Shown here: positions 43,005-50,268 of the stretch, in pieces
Numbering within the stretch: the stretch's first letter is position 1
Layout: each line of letters starts with the position of its first letter
Origin: UBA11524 sp963617205
GTDB taxonomy: Bacteria > Bacillota > Clostridia > Christensenellales > Aristaeellaceae
DNA length: 64,000 bases
NCBI GenBank assembly: GCA_963617205.1
Contig: CAVEOA010000004.1
Coordinates: forward strand, 1 to 64,000
Direction of reading: 5' to 3'
The notes under the pieces: generated by a model
What the model was told of the DNA's origin: nothing
The model's input: only the letters and a program-made list of their open reading frames with translations
Database searches by the model: none
Translations under genes and position numbers: made by a program

Positions 43005-43754
43005 ATGTACACTGGATTTGCAGAGGTCTATGATGCGCTGATGAACGATGTCCACTATGGCGCATGGGCAGACATGTACGCCCGAATGATGACGGCGTAC
43101 GGCATTCCCCGCAACGGCAGGGTCTGTGAATGCGCCTGCGGAACGGGCGCACTGACGATGCCTCTGGCGCAGCTTGGCTATGACATGATGGGCATCGACC
43201 TGTCGCAGGAGATGCTCTGGCAGGCGGCGCAGAAGGCGCGCAAGGCGGGATTCGGTATCCCCTTCATTCGGCAGGATATGCGCCAGCTGCGCCTGCATCG
43301 CCCGGTGGACGCAGTGCTTGCGACCTGTGACGGCGTGAACTACCTGCTGCAGGATGTGGATGCGGCGGCATTCTTCCAGGCGGCATGGGAGGCCATTAAG
43401 CCTGGCGGCGGATTGTTCTTCGACGTATCCACGCCGTACAAGCTGGAGCATGCGCTCGGCGATCAGCTGCTGGGTGAGGATCGACCGGATATCACGTATT
43501 TCTGGCAGAATCGCTATCATCCGGAGAAACAGCTGCTGGATATGCACCTGGCGATCTTCGTCAAGGAGGCGGATGGACGCTACCGGCGCATCGATGAGGA
43601 TCAGACGCAGCGCGCGTATACGGCGGAGAAGCTTGCCGGACTCCTGCAGTCGACCGGATTCCGCGATGTGCGGATTTTCGGAAAGTCCTCGCTGAGCAAG
43701 CCCAATCCGGAGGAGCATCGCTGGCACATTGCGGCAAGAAAGCCCATTGAATAA
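43005..43754 (+). CDS. Class I SAM-dependent methyltransferase
   Basis: A 249-residue Rossmann-fold methyltransferase. The glycine-rich SAM loop is VCECACGTGALTMPLAQLG, followed by MGIDLSQEMLWQA (acidic ribose-binding Asp), FIRQDMRQLRL, AVLATCDGVNYLL and KPGGGLFFDVSTPYK. The substrate is not evident. The start ATG at 43005 follows AAAGGA; upstream in-frame sequence is the fold-back element and is not likely to be translated. It precedes hslO. Confidence 0.85.
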   Translation: MYTGFAEVYDALMNDVHYGAWADMYARMMTAYGIPRNGRVCECACGTGALTMPLAQLGYDMMGIDLSQEMLWQAAQKARKAGFGIPFIRQDMRQLRLHRPVDAVLATCDGVNYLLQDVDAAAFFQAAWEAIKPGGGLFFDVSTPYKLEHALGDQLLGEDRPDITYFWQNRYHPEKQLLDMHLAIFVKEADGRYRRIDEDQTQRAYTAEKLAGLLQSTGFRDVRIFGKSSLSKPNPEEHRWHIAARKPIE

Positions 43755-43920
43755 TTCATCGGCTGAGAAGCGTTTTCGATAGCCGGCGGATTTCAGGGGT
43801 TATGGAACAGGCGAGAAACTATATTTGAGAAAATCGGACGAAGTCCGCGAAAAAATAAAGCAACAGGGATGAACGACAACCGGATGACGGACGTCCATCC
43901 ATCAAAAAGAGGCTTAAACA

Positions 43921-44835
43921 ATGTCTGAAGCAACAGAAACAAAAATCGAGCGCCGCGCAGGCGATGAAATGCTCCGGCTGACCCTCATGGACGGACAGGT
44001 CCGCGTCATGATGTGCGAGACAACCGCCATGGTGCAGCGTGCGGCAGATATCCATCACGCAACGCCTGTCTGCATGGCGGCTATGGGTCGGCTGATGACG
44101 GCGACCGGCATGCTCGGCGTGATGATGAAGGGCGATCAGGAGTCCGTGACGGTTAATATCCACGGCGACGGTCCGATGGGAACGCTCGTCGCGGTTGCGA
44201 ATCACGGCGATGTGAAGGTCTGCGCGGACGATGCGCATGTCGAATTGCCGCTGCGTGCGGATGGCAAGCTCGATGTCGGCGGCGCCATCGGTCACACAGG
44301 ACGCATGACCGTCATCAAGGATCTCGGCATGAAGGAGCCGTATATCGGCACCATTGCGCTTGTCAGCGGTGAGCTGGGCATCGATTTCGCGCAATACTTC
44401 ACCGTGTCCGAGCAGCAGCCGTCGCTCGTGTCGCTGGGCGTGCTCGTCAGCGGCGATGTCGTGCTCAAGGCAGGCGGACTGCTCATCCAGCCGATGCCGG
44501 GCTGCGAGGAGGAAACGCTGCAGCAGCTTGAGCTCCGCAGCCCCATGTTTGCCGACATCAGCCGTGAGCTGACCGAAACGGACAAGGAGCAGCTGCTGGA
44601 GGACTGGTTCCGCGGCATGAAGCCCGAATTGCTCGATCGAACGCCGCTGCGCTATCACTGCGGCTGCAGCAGGGAGCGCATGGAGAAGGCGCTCATCTCG
44701 CTCGGACGCAAGGAGCTGCAAACCATCATCGATGAGGACACAGGCGCGGAGCTTGGCTGCCACTTCTGCCATCAGCAGTACCAGTTCACGACCGAACAGC
44801 TTAAGGCACTGCTCTCGCAGGCAACGCGTGAATAA
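43921..44835 (+). CDS. hslO: Redox-regulated chaperone Hsp33
   Basis: A 304-residue cytoplasmic holdase activated by oxidation. The C-terminal redox switch is intact: HCGCS (CxC) and LGCHFCH (CxxC), four cysteines that bind zinc when reduced. The N-terminal domain has the usual VRVMMCETTAMVQRA, GRLMTATGMLGVMMKGD, and LVSLGVLVSGD segments. Length is typical (~290-300). AGAGG is a modest ribosome binding site 10 bases before the ATG. A HEAT-like gene follows after 17 bases. Confidence 0.95.
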   Translation: MSEATETKIERRAGDEMLRLTLMDGQVRVMMCETTAMVQRAADIHHATPVCMAAMGRLMTATGMLGVMMKGDQESVTVNIHGDGPMGTLVAVANHGDVKVCADDAHVELPLRADGKLDVGGAIGHTGRMTVIKDLGMKEPYIGTIALVSGELGIDFAQYFTVSEQQPSLVSLGVLVSGDVVLKAGGLLIQPMPGCEEETLQQLELRSPMFADISRELTETDKEQLLEDWFRGMKPELLDRTPLRYHCGCSRERMEKALISLGRKELQTIIDEDTGAELGCHFCHQQYQFTTEQLKALLSQATRE

Positions 44836-44852
44836 AAGGAGACACGACATTC

Positions 44853-45707
44853 ATGAAGTGCATCAATTTTGACGACCATTTTGCGGATTTTACATCCAGC
44901 TGGATGAAGGCGCACCGCAGCGAATACAAGACGTATGACCAGATGGAGGACGACCTGCCCCGCGTGTACACCGAATTTCTGAATACGCCTGCCAAGTGGC
45001 TGGACAACGTGACGCCCGGCGCGTACTTCACGCAGTTCGAGGATGCGAAGGATCTGGTGGACTGGCTCGTGGCGTACTGTCGCAAGGGCGTTCCCGTGCC
45101 GGACATGCTTATGGAGCAGATTCAGGCGGTCGGTCGTCCGTGCGAAAAGCGCCTGCTGACGCTGCTGCGCGATGATGAGGCGGATGTGCCGGAGGAGGCA
45201 AAAATGACCGCCATCGGGCTGCTGCGCGACATGGGCAGCACGCTGCCGAAGATGCTCTACATCACGTGGCAGCTGAACCGCAAGGCGGAGGACGATTTGG
45301 CGGACAATGCGCTGGACAGCCTGCGTGACATGGGCAGGGAGGCGCTTCAGCCGATGCTGGAGAATCTGCCCAAGGCGAACGAAGCCGGTCAGGAGGCGTT
45401 GCTGGATGTGCTGGCGAACTTCCCCGGCAATGAGAGCGTCTATCAGCTGGCGGTGCGCCTGTTCGACAAGAACCCCGATCGTCGGGCGTTGTTCGCAAGC
45501 TATCTGGCGAAGCTGGGGGATGAGCGCGCACTGCCTGCGCTGAAGGCGGCTGCCATGGAGGAAAATTGCCGCTATGCCGATTACATTGAGCTGCGCGCGG
45601 CGATTGAGGAGCTCGGCGGCGAGGCGCCGGAGCGCGATTTTTACGATGATCCGGAATTTGACCTGCTGCATGGCATGGAGAGCGATTCGGATGAGCCGCA
45701 GCAGTAA
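44853..45707 (+). CDS. HEAT-repeat-like protein, unknown
   Basis: A 284-residue soluble acidic protein. From residue ~90 it has regular helical pairs of HEAT/Armadillo type: EEAKMTAIGLLRDMGSTLPK, LADNALDSLRDMGREALQPM, EAGQEALLDVLANFPG, RALFASYLAKLGDERALPAL. The N-terminus (MKCINFDDHFADFTSSWMK) is conserved-looking but unassigned. The end is strongly acidic. AAAGGAG precedes the ATG, 17 bases after hslO, so co-transcription and possible cooperation in proteostasis are plausible but unproven. Confidence 0.7.
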   Translation: MKCINFDDHFADFTSSWMKAHRSEYKTYDQMEDDLPRVYTEFLNTPAKWLDNVTPGAYFTQFEDAKDLVDWLVAYCRKGVPVPDMLMEQIQAVGRPCEKRLLTLLRDDEADVPEEAKMTAIGLLRDMGSTLPKMLYITWQLNRKAEDDLADNALDSLRDMGREALQPMLENLPKANEAGQEALLDVLANFPGNESVYQLAVRLFDKNPDRRALFASYLAKLGDERALPALKAAAMEENCRYADYIELRAAIEELGGEAPERDFYDDPEFDLLHGMESDSDEPQQ

Positions 45708-45737
45708 ACGCATGCACCTGCGGAAGGAGGCTGAAGC

Positions 45738-47699
45738 ATGATCTGCCCGAATTGCCATGGCTATGCCGCACCGGACGCGGTTCGATGCCCGAAGTGCGGC
45801 ATGCCGCTGAATCTGCCGGATGATGGGGAGAAGAAGGAGGACAGCGACCTGCTGAGCTTCCGCCAGGGGCGGCATCTGCAGGGGCGTCAGAAGGCACCGA
45901 CGCCGCCTGAAAAGAGCACGCGCCGCCGCAGGAGAGGTTCACGTGCGCCGCAGGATGATGAGGAGGATGTTTCGTCTGCCGGCAGCTATGGGCGCGAAGG
46001 TCCCGAGCATGTGTACGGCAGGGAAGAGGCGATGCTGAATGACAGCGAGATGCTTTCGCCCAGCCATGCGCCGGATGCGCCGATTTCCTACGGCAAGCGC
46101 GCGAAAAACGAGAACCCGGAAAGGCGCAGCGACCAGTACCTGAAGCGCCACGTCAACTGGATGGCGGTGCTTGTGGGCGCGTTCATCGGGGTCATCTGCC
46201 TGATTGCCGGAACGTATCTTTTCCTGACCAAAACCGACGCCGGTCAGGTGCTTCTGGCACGCATGGGATATGATGAAACGACTTCCACAGCGCTCTGGCA
46301 GGTCGGCGAGGAGCGCATGAACAACGGCGACTTGACCGGCGCAATCGATTATTTTGAAAAGGCGAATGAGCTGGACGGCGCGGAAAATGCGAATGTGTCC
46401 GGCTTGCTGATGCTCGGCAACGCATACGAGGCGAACGATCAGCTCGACAAGGCGGAGGAGGTTTACGCGTACCTGTATACCGACATTGCGCCGAGCGCAT
46501 CTGACGCGTACAAGAATCAGGTGCGCCTTTATCTGGCGCAGGGGCGCGACAAGGAGGCGGCGGAGCTGCTCGCGACGGCGTACGCCAACACGGGCGTATC
46601 ATCCTTCAGCACGCAGCGCAGCGAAATCCTGCCGCCGACACCGGGCGCGAGCGTCACAGCCGGCTACTACACCGCGAAGCAGACAATTTCGTTTGACATC
46701 GCGTCCGATTATACGATTTACTACACGTTCAACACGCTGAACGTCCTGCCGGACGAGGGCATTCTGTATACCGGGCCGCTTGAGCTGGGCGAGGGCGAAT
46801 GGACGCTGCGCGCAGTCAGCATCAGCGGCGACCTTGTCAGCGATGAGATGAAGGGCACCTATCAGATTTACATGCCGACGCCGCTCCAGCCGGACGTTTC
46901 GCTTGCACCCGGCACGTACGACAAGCGCATCAAGGTTGGTCTGACCCCCGGTTCGCTGACCAAGGCGCAGCTGGAACAGAATCCGGGCTATGCCGCGACG
47001 CTGACGGACGAGGTTGCGCAGACAATCACCATCTACTACACGATTGACGGCTCAACGCCCGATGAGGACAGCCCTATCTACACCACCGGCAACTGGATTA
47101 CCATGCCCGGCGGCAATGTGACGCTTAAGGCGATTTCCGTCAACGGCTACGGTAAGTCCAGCACCATCAAGGAAGTCGGATACAAATTCAAGCAGAAGCC
47201 GTACACGAAGACAATGATGACGGTCGATGATGTCATTGGCAGCTGGAAGCTCGGTTCAACCTCGAAGGAGGTGTTCACGGCGACATGCGGCGAGGGCAAC
47301 AGCACCGAAAATGTGTACAGCTACACCATCAGCATGGATACGGAGAAGGTCACATACGATTGGGGATACGCCTGCTTTGCGCGCCTGAAGACGGTGAATG
47401 TGCTGGTGGAGCTTTACATGACGACCAATGAGTTCACTGCGCCGCGCAGCACGAAAATCGGCAATACCGAGGACGAGGTTGTCAGCGTCTACAAGGACTA
47501 CGGTCAGGTGGAAAGCCCATCCGGAAATCGCGGCTTGTACGAGGACGAAACGAACAAGGGCAAAATCTACAAGCAGGAGGACGGCACGAAAATCATCCGC
47601 TACCGCGTCGAAACAGGCGACAGCCACATCTGGCAGCTCGACTACGAAACCGGCACGGATGGCGTTGTCAAGGCAATCCGCTGGCTCTACGAGCCCTGA
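45738..47699 (+). CDS. Zinc-ribbon, membrane-anchored protein with TPR and chitobiase-like domains
   Basis: A 653-residue protein of unusual order: N-terminal zinc ribbon (MICPNCHGYAAPDAVRCPKC), a charged disordered linker (~30-130), one membrane helix (MAVLVGAFIGVICLIAGTYL, ~138-157), an extracellular TPR segment (GEERMNNGDLTGAIDYFEKA; AYEANDQLDKAEEVYAYL), two chitobiase/beta-hexosaminidase C-terminal-like modules (ISFDIASDYTIYYTF; TITIYYTIDGSTPDEDSPIY) and a C-terminal beta-rich domain. The zinc ribbon is predicted inside and the sugar-enzyme-like modules outside, so it may connect a cell-wall event with an internal partner. AAGGAGG precedes the ATG. Confidence 0.78.
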   Translation: MICPNCHGYAAPDAVRCPKCGMPLNLPDDGEKKEDSDLLSFRQGRHLQGRQKAPTPPEKSTRRRRRGSRAPQDDEEDVSSAGSYGREGPEHVYGREEAMLNDSEMLSPSHAPDAPISYGKRAKNENPERRSDQYLKRHVNWMAVLVGAFIGVICLIAGTYLFLTKTDAGQVLLARMGYDETTSTALWQVGEERMNNGDLTGAIDYFEKANELDGAENANVSGLLMLGNAYEANDQLDKAEEVYAYLYTDIAPSASDAYKNQVRLYLAQGRDKEAAELLATAYANTGVSSFSTQRSEILPPTPGASVTAGYYTAKQTISFDIASDYTIYYTFNTLNVLPDEGILYTGPLELGEGEWTLRAVSISGDLVSDEMKGTYQIYMPTPLQPDVSLAPGTYDKRIKVGLTPGSLTKAQLEQNPGYAATLTDEVAQTITIYYTIDGSTPDEDSPIYTTGNWITMPGGNVTLKAISVNGYGKSSTIKEVGYKFKQKPYTKTMMTVDDVIGSWKLGSTSKEVFTATCGEGNSTENVYSYTISMDTEKVTYDWGYACFARLKTVNVLVELYMTTNEFTAPRSTKIGNTEDEVVSVYKDYGQVESPSGNRGLYEDETNKGKIYKQEDGTKIIRYRVETGDSHIWQLDYETGTDGVVKAIRWLYEP

Positions 47700-47774
47700 A
47701 CGGCAACTTCGCTGCTTTTCTTCGCTGCATTTTCTCGTTGGATTCCGTTTTCCATGAACAATATGTTTCTCAAA

Positions 47775-47804
47775 GGGGCTGACCGTCACAGGTCGGCTCC
47801 TTTT
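47775..47804 (+). terminator. Terminator of the hslO-to-zinc-ribbon operon
   Basis: GGGGCTGACC / GGTCGGCTCC (10 pairs, two wobbles) with a 6-nt loop and TTTT. Confidence 0.75.
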
Positions 47805-47812
47805 GGGCATAC

Positions 47813-47836
47813 AAAAAAAGCCGGACAAAACCGGCT
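47813..47836 (-). terminator. Terminator of the XRE regulator gene
   Basis: Minus strand AGCCGG / CCGGCT with a 6-nt loop followed by a T7 run, 44 bases after the stop codon. Confidence 0.85.
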
Positions 47837-47879
47837 TTATATCGTCAGGGAGGGTGCAAGAGAAACGTTGCTTTGCTGA

Positions 47880-48215
47880 TTACTTCTTCATGTTGATTTC
47901 ATTGTCGCGGAGCATGCGCTCAATCAGCAGCGCGCAGGAGTGCTGCTGATCCTCCGGCAACGCACGGAAATTGACAAGGAAGCGATGCTCGCCGGGCGTA
48001 AGGATGGTGGTGACACCCTCCTGCGGAAGCCGACCGACAATATAATCAATGGAAACGCCGAAGTAATCCGCCATGCGGTTGAGCACAGTCAGGTTTGGTT
48101 CGGTATCGCGGTTCTCGTATTGGTTGATTGACTGTTGACTGACATCTAAAATTTCAGCCAGCGCACGCTGACTTAACCCCTGGTTAATCCTGAGCGCCTT
48201 CAAAACAGGTAGCAT
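47880..48215 (-). CDS. XRE-family transcriptional regulator
   Basis: A 111-residue DNA-binding protein. Residues ~5-60 form a Cro/C1 helix-turn-helix (LKALRINQGLSQRALAEILD, VSQQSINQYENRDTEPNLTV) followed by MADYFGVSIDYIVGR. The C-terminal 45 residues (RFLVNFRALPEDQQHSCALL) are a short helical extension typical of self-contained Firmicutes regulators. GGGAGG lies 11 bases before the ATG. A 6-1-6 palindrome overlaps the -10 box of its own promoter, suggesting autorepression. Nearby candidate targets are the DegV and DUF1836 genes. Confidence 0.88.
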   Translation of the reverse strand: MLPVLKALRINQGLSQRALAEILDVSQQSINQYENRDTEPNLTVLNRMADYFGVSIDYIVGRLPQEGVTTILTPGEHRFLVNFRALPEDQQHSCALLIERMLRDNEINMKK

Positions 48216-48253
48216 GGTAAAAGAAACCTCCCGCTTATCGCATCATTTTCTAT

Positions 48254-48286
48254 TGTTATCATAACATAATAAAATGCAAAAAGCAA
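48254..48286 (-). promoter_or_regulatory. Promoter and candidate operator of the XRE gene
   Basis: Minus strand TTGCTT (48281-48286), 17-bp spacer, TATGAT (48258-48263) with upstream TGT. The palindrome TGTTATCATAACA (48254-48266) covers the -10 box, the expected position for an autoregulatory repressor site. Confidence 0.7.
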
Positions 48287-48370
48287 GAGTGAGATTAACA
48301 GAATTTATAAATTCATCAATCTTATACCGTCAAGAAAGGCTGGCTTGTCGAAAAACAGGGAAAGGATACA

Positions 48371-49210
48371 TTATGCGCGGAGATTGCCCTCGTATGCGAC
48401 CAAAATGCCGCCGTTTTCGGCGTAATAGGAGCACAGGCCGCGCAGCGGTGCAACTTCGATTTCGGCATCGGGGAATTTGGCATGCAGCGCGTCACGCAGC
48501 GCGAGCGCACCGGTCTGATTGCTACAATGGTGAATATACACCTTTGAGCCGTTCCAGCCCTGCTTCATCATGGTATCGACCATGCTCTGCAGCGCCTTGT
48601 GTTCGCCGCGCACCTTGCCGGAGATGACAAATTCGCCCTTTTGTCCCGCCTTGCAGATGACGCGGATGCCGAGAATGCCGACAATGGCGCCTGCCGCCGC
48701 ACTGACGCGTCCGTTCGCGACGAAATTGTGGATGGACGCGAGCGAGAACACAAGGTTGGTACGGCTGCGGTAGGCGGTGACGGCGGTAACGATGTCATCG
48801 AAGTCAAGTCCGCGGCGGATGCAGGCGGCAAGCTTCTCCACCATCTGCGTGCAGCCGGGACCGGCGTTCAGGGTGTCAAACACGTGGACACGGCGCTCGG
48901 GATACTGCGCCATGTACTCCTTTGCAGCCATGCAGGCAGCGTTGTATGTGCCGGACATGGCGGAGGAAATGGTGACGCAAAATACCTCCTCTGCATCGCC
49001 GAAGGCGTCCAGCCAGCATTGCAGGCTCGGGCAGGACGTGCTCGATTTGCCCTTGTAGTGCTGGAAGAACGTGCGCAGCTCATCAAGGTCACAGTGCTCG
49101 TCATCGACAAACGTCCGGTCGCCGGCATGGACGAGCAGCGGTACAACAGCGAAGGGAACATCGGGGATTGTCAGCAAATCAGCGGAGGAATCCGCAACGA
49201 TTTTCATCAT
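48371..49210 (-). CDS. DegV family protein
   Basis: A 279-residue fatty-acid-binding protein of the DegV/FakB type. Hallmarks: N-terminal KIVADSSADL, the fatty-acid/phosphate loop KSSTSCPSLQCW, VFCVTISSAMSGTYNAACMA, VFDTLNAGPGCTQMVEKLA and the C-terminal EVAPLRGLCSYYAENGGILVAYEG. FakB proteins present fatty acids to the kinase FakA for phosphorylation; whether this one does is not visible, as no fakA gene is in the window. AAGGAAGG precedes two adjacent ATGs (49210, 49207), either of which may be used. It is transcribed divergently from the DUF1836 gene. Confidence 0.9.
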   Translation of the reverse strand: MMKIVADSSADLLTIPDVPFAVVPLLVHAGDRTFVDDEHCDLDELRTFFQHYKGKSSTSCPSLQCWLDAFGDAEEVFCVTISSAMSGTYNAACMAAKEYMAQYPERRVHVFDTLNAGPGCTQMVEKLAACIRRGLDFDDIVTAVTAYRSRTNLVFSLASIHNFVANGRVSAAAGAIVGILGIRVICKAGQKGEFVISGKVRGEHKALQSMVDTMMKQGWNGSKVYIHHCSNQTGALALRDALHAKFPDAEIEVAPLRGLCSYYAENGGILVAYEGNLRA

Positions 49211-49294
49211 TACAGTCAGCCTTCCTTTCCTGCAAAACGGAATATGAAAATCCGAAGCGAGCTTCAGATTGATGGTTTCATGGTTACGGAGAAC

Positions 49295-49323
49295 ATAATA
49301 TCAGTTTTTCAGAAACTTGTCAA
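49295..49323 (-). promoter_or_regulatory. Promoter of the DegV gene
   Basis: Minus strand TTGACA (49318-49323), 17-bp spacer, TATTAT (49295-49300) with upstream TGA. Confidence 0.88.
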
Positions 49324-49341
49324 GAGGAATAAATATTTTAA

Positions 49342-49370
49342 TTGACGAGATGCGAAACCTGTGATATGAT
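49342..49370 (+). promoter_or_regulatory. Promoter of the DUF1836 gene
   Basis: TTGACG (49342-49347), 17-bp spacer, TATGAT (49365-49370) with upstream TGA. Its -35 is only 18 bp from the -35 of the divergent DegV promoter, so both could share a regulator. The TTG at 49342 that would extend the DUF1836 frame is part of this promoter. Confidence 0.85.
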
Positions 49371-49392
49371 AGCCATGAGGGGGAATGGGCGC

Positions 49393-49917
49393 ATGATTGC
49401 AAACATCAGCGAATTTCGGATGCCGCGCTATCGGGAAATTCCGGATGTCGGGCTGTATCTCGACCAGACGGTGAAGTACATCAATCGGTATCTGTCGCCG
49501 CTGGGGTGTCTGGAAATCACATCGGCGATGGTCAGCAACTATGTCAAGAAGGGGTACATTGCCAATCCGGTACGCAAGCAGTACAATGCCGAGCAGATTG
49601 CCGAGCTGCTGTTTATCGCGGTGGCGAAGTCGGCGCTGTCGATGGAGAACATCGTGCGGCTGTTTGAAATGCAGAAGAAGGAATACACGGTGCAGCATGC
49701 GTATGATTACTTCTGCGACACGCTTGAGGCAACGCTGCAGTACACCTTCGGGCTGACGGACACGCTGGAACGCTTCGGTACGGGCAGCACGCCGGAAAAG
49801 ATGCTGCGTGCGACCATCATTGCGGTGACGCACATCATCTACCTGTCGAGTCAGTTTGACGCGATGGAAGGACAGGGGACACTGACGACAGGTCATCTGG
49901 CGTTGCCGGAGGCATAA
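49393..49917 (+). CDS. DUF1836 family protein
   Basis: A 174-residue protein of the DUF1836 family, common in Clostridia and Bacilli. The N-terminal segment MPRYREIPDVGLYLDQTVKY, then the helix-turn-helix-like ITSAMVSNYVKKGYIANPVR, and AEQIAELLFIAVAKSALSMENIVRL resemble a MerR-type DNA-binding region, so a regulatory role is likely but not established for the family. The start at 49393 follows AGGGGG. Divergent from the DegV gene and followed by a terminator. Confidence 0.85.
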   Translation: MIANISEFRMPRYREIPDVGLYLDQTVKYINRYLSPLGCLEITSAMVSNYVKKGYIANPVRKQYNAEQIAELLFIAVAKSALSMENIVRLFEMQKKEYTVQHAYDYFCDTLEATLQYTFGLTDTLERFGTGSTPEKMLRATIIAVTHIIYLSSQFDAMEGQGTLTTGHLALPEA

Positions 49918-49936
49918 ATAACAAGGACTTTTCATG

Positions 49937-49965
49937 GGGAGCAGCTGCGGCTGCTTCCTTTTTTT
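49937..49965 (+). terminator. Terminator of the DUF1836 gene
   Basis: GGGAGCAGC / GCTGCTTCC (one wobble) with a TGCG tetraloop and a T7 run. Confidence 0.92.
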
Positions 49966-50268
49966 GTGCGCATATATAATGGAAGAAAAACTTGTTAGCT
50001 AAACTGTAAACTAACAAACTGAGTGACAGAAGAATCGAAGAAGAGTAACGAAAATCCAAATGAAAATTGACTGACTGCTAAAATGGCAGAAAAATGAACG
50101 AAAAAGACAAATAATTGAAACTAATTGTGAATTTACAATGAAAAAAATTTGTCGAAAAACAGCCAAAATACGCAAAAAGGTATTGCGTAAACTGCGCTAA
50201 TGTAGTATAATCAAATCGAAGGGTGAAACGTAAGCTAACAAGAGGCTAACGAAAAGGAAGCGAAGAAA
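49966..50268 (+). promoter_or_regulatory. AT-rich control region of the mannan locus
   Basis: About 300 bases of markedly AT-rich, gene-free sequence, unlike the GC-rich surroundings. It contains a perfect 7-bp inverted repeat TTGTTAG (49992-49998) / CTAACAA (50011-50017), the same CTAACAA again at 50235-50241 and GCTAACG at 50245-50251, so the CTAAC core brackets the promoter at 50183-50211. These are candidate sites for a regulator of the locus; identity unknown. Confidence 0.55.
50183..50211 (+). promoter_or_regulatory. Promoter of the mannanase locus
   Basis: TTGCGT (50183-50188), 17-bp spacer, TATAAT (50206-50211), 57 bases before the mannanase start. Confidence 0.82.
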
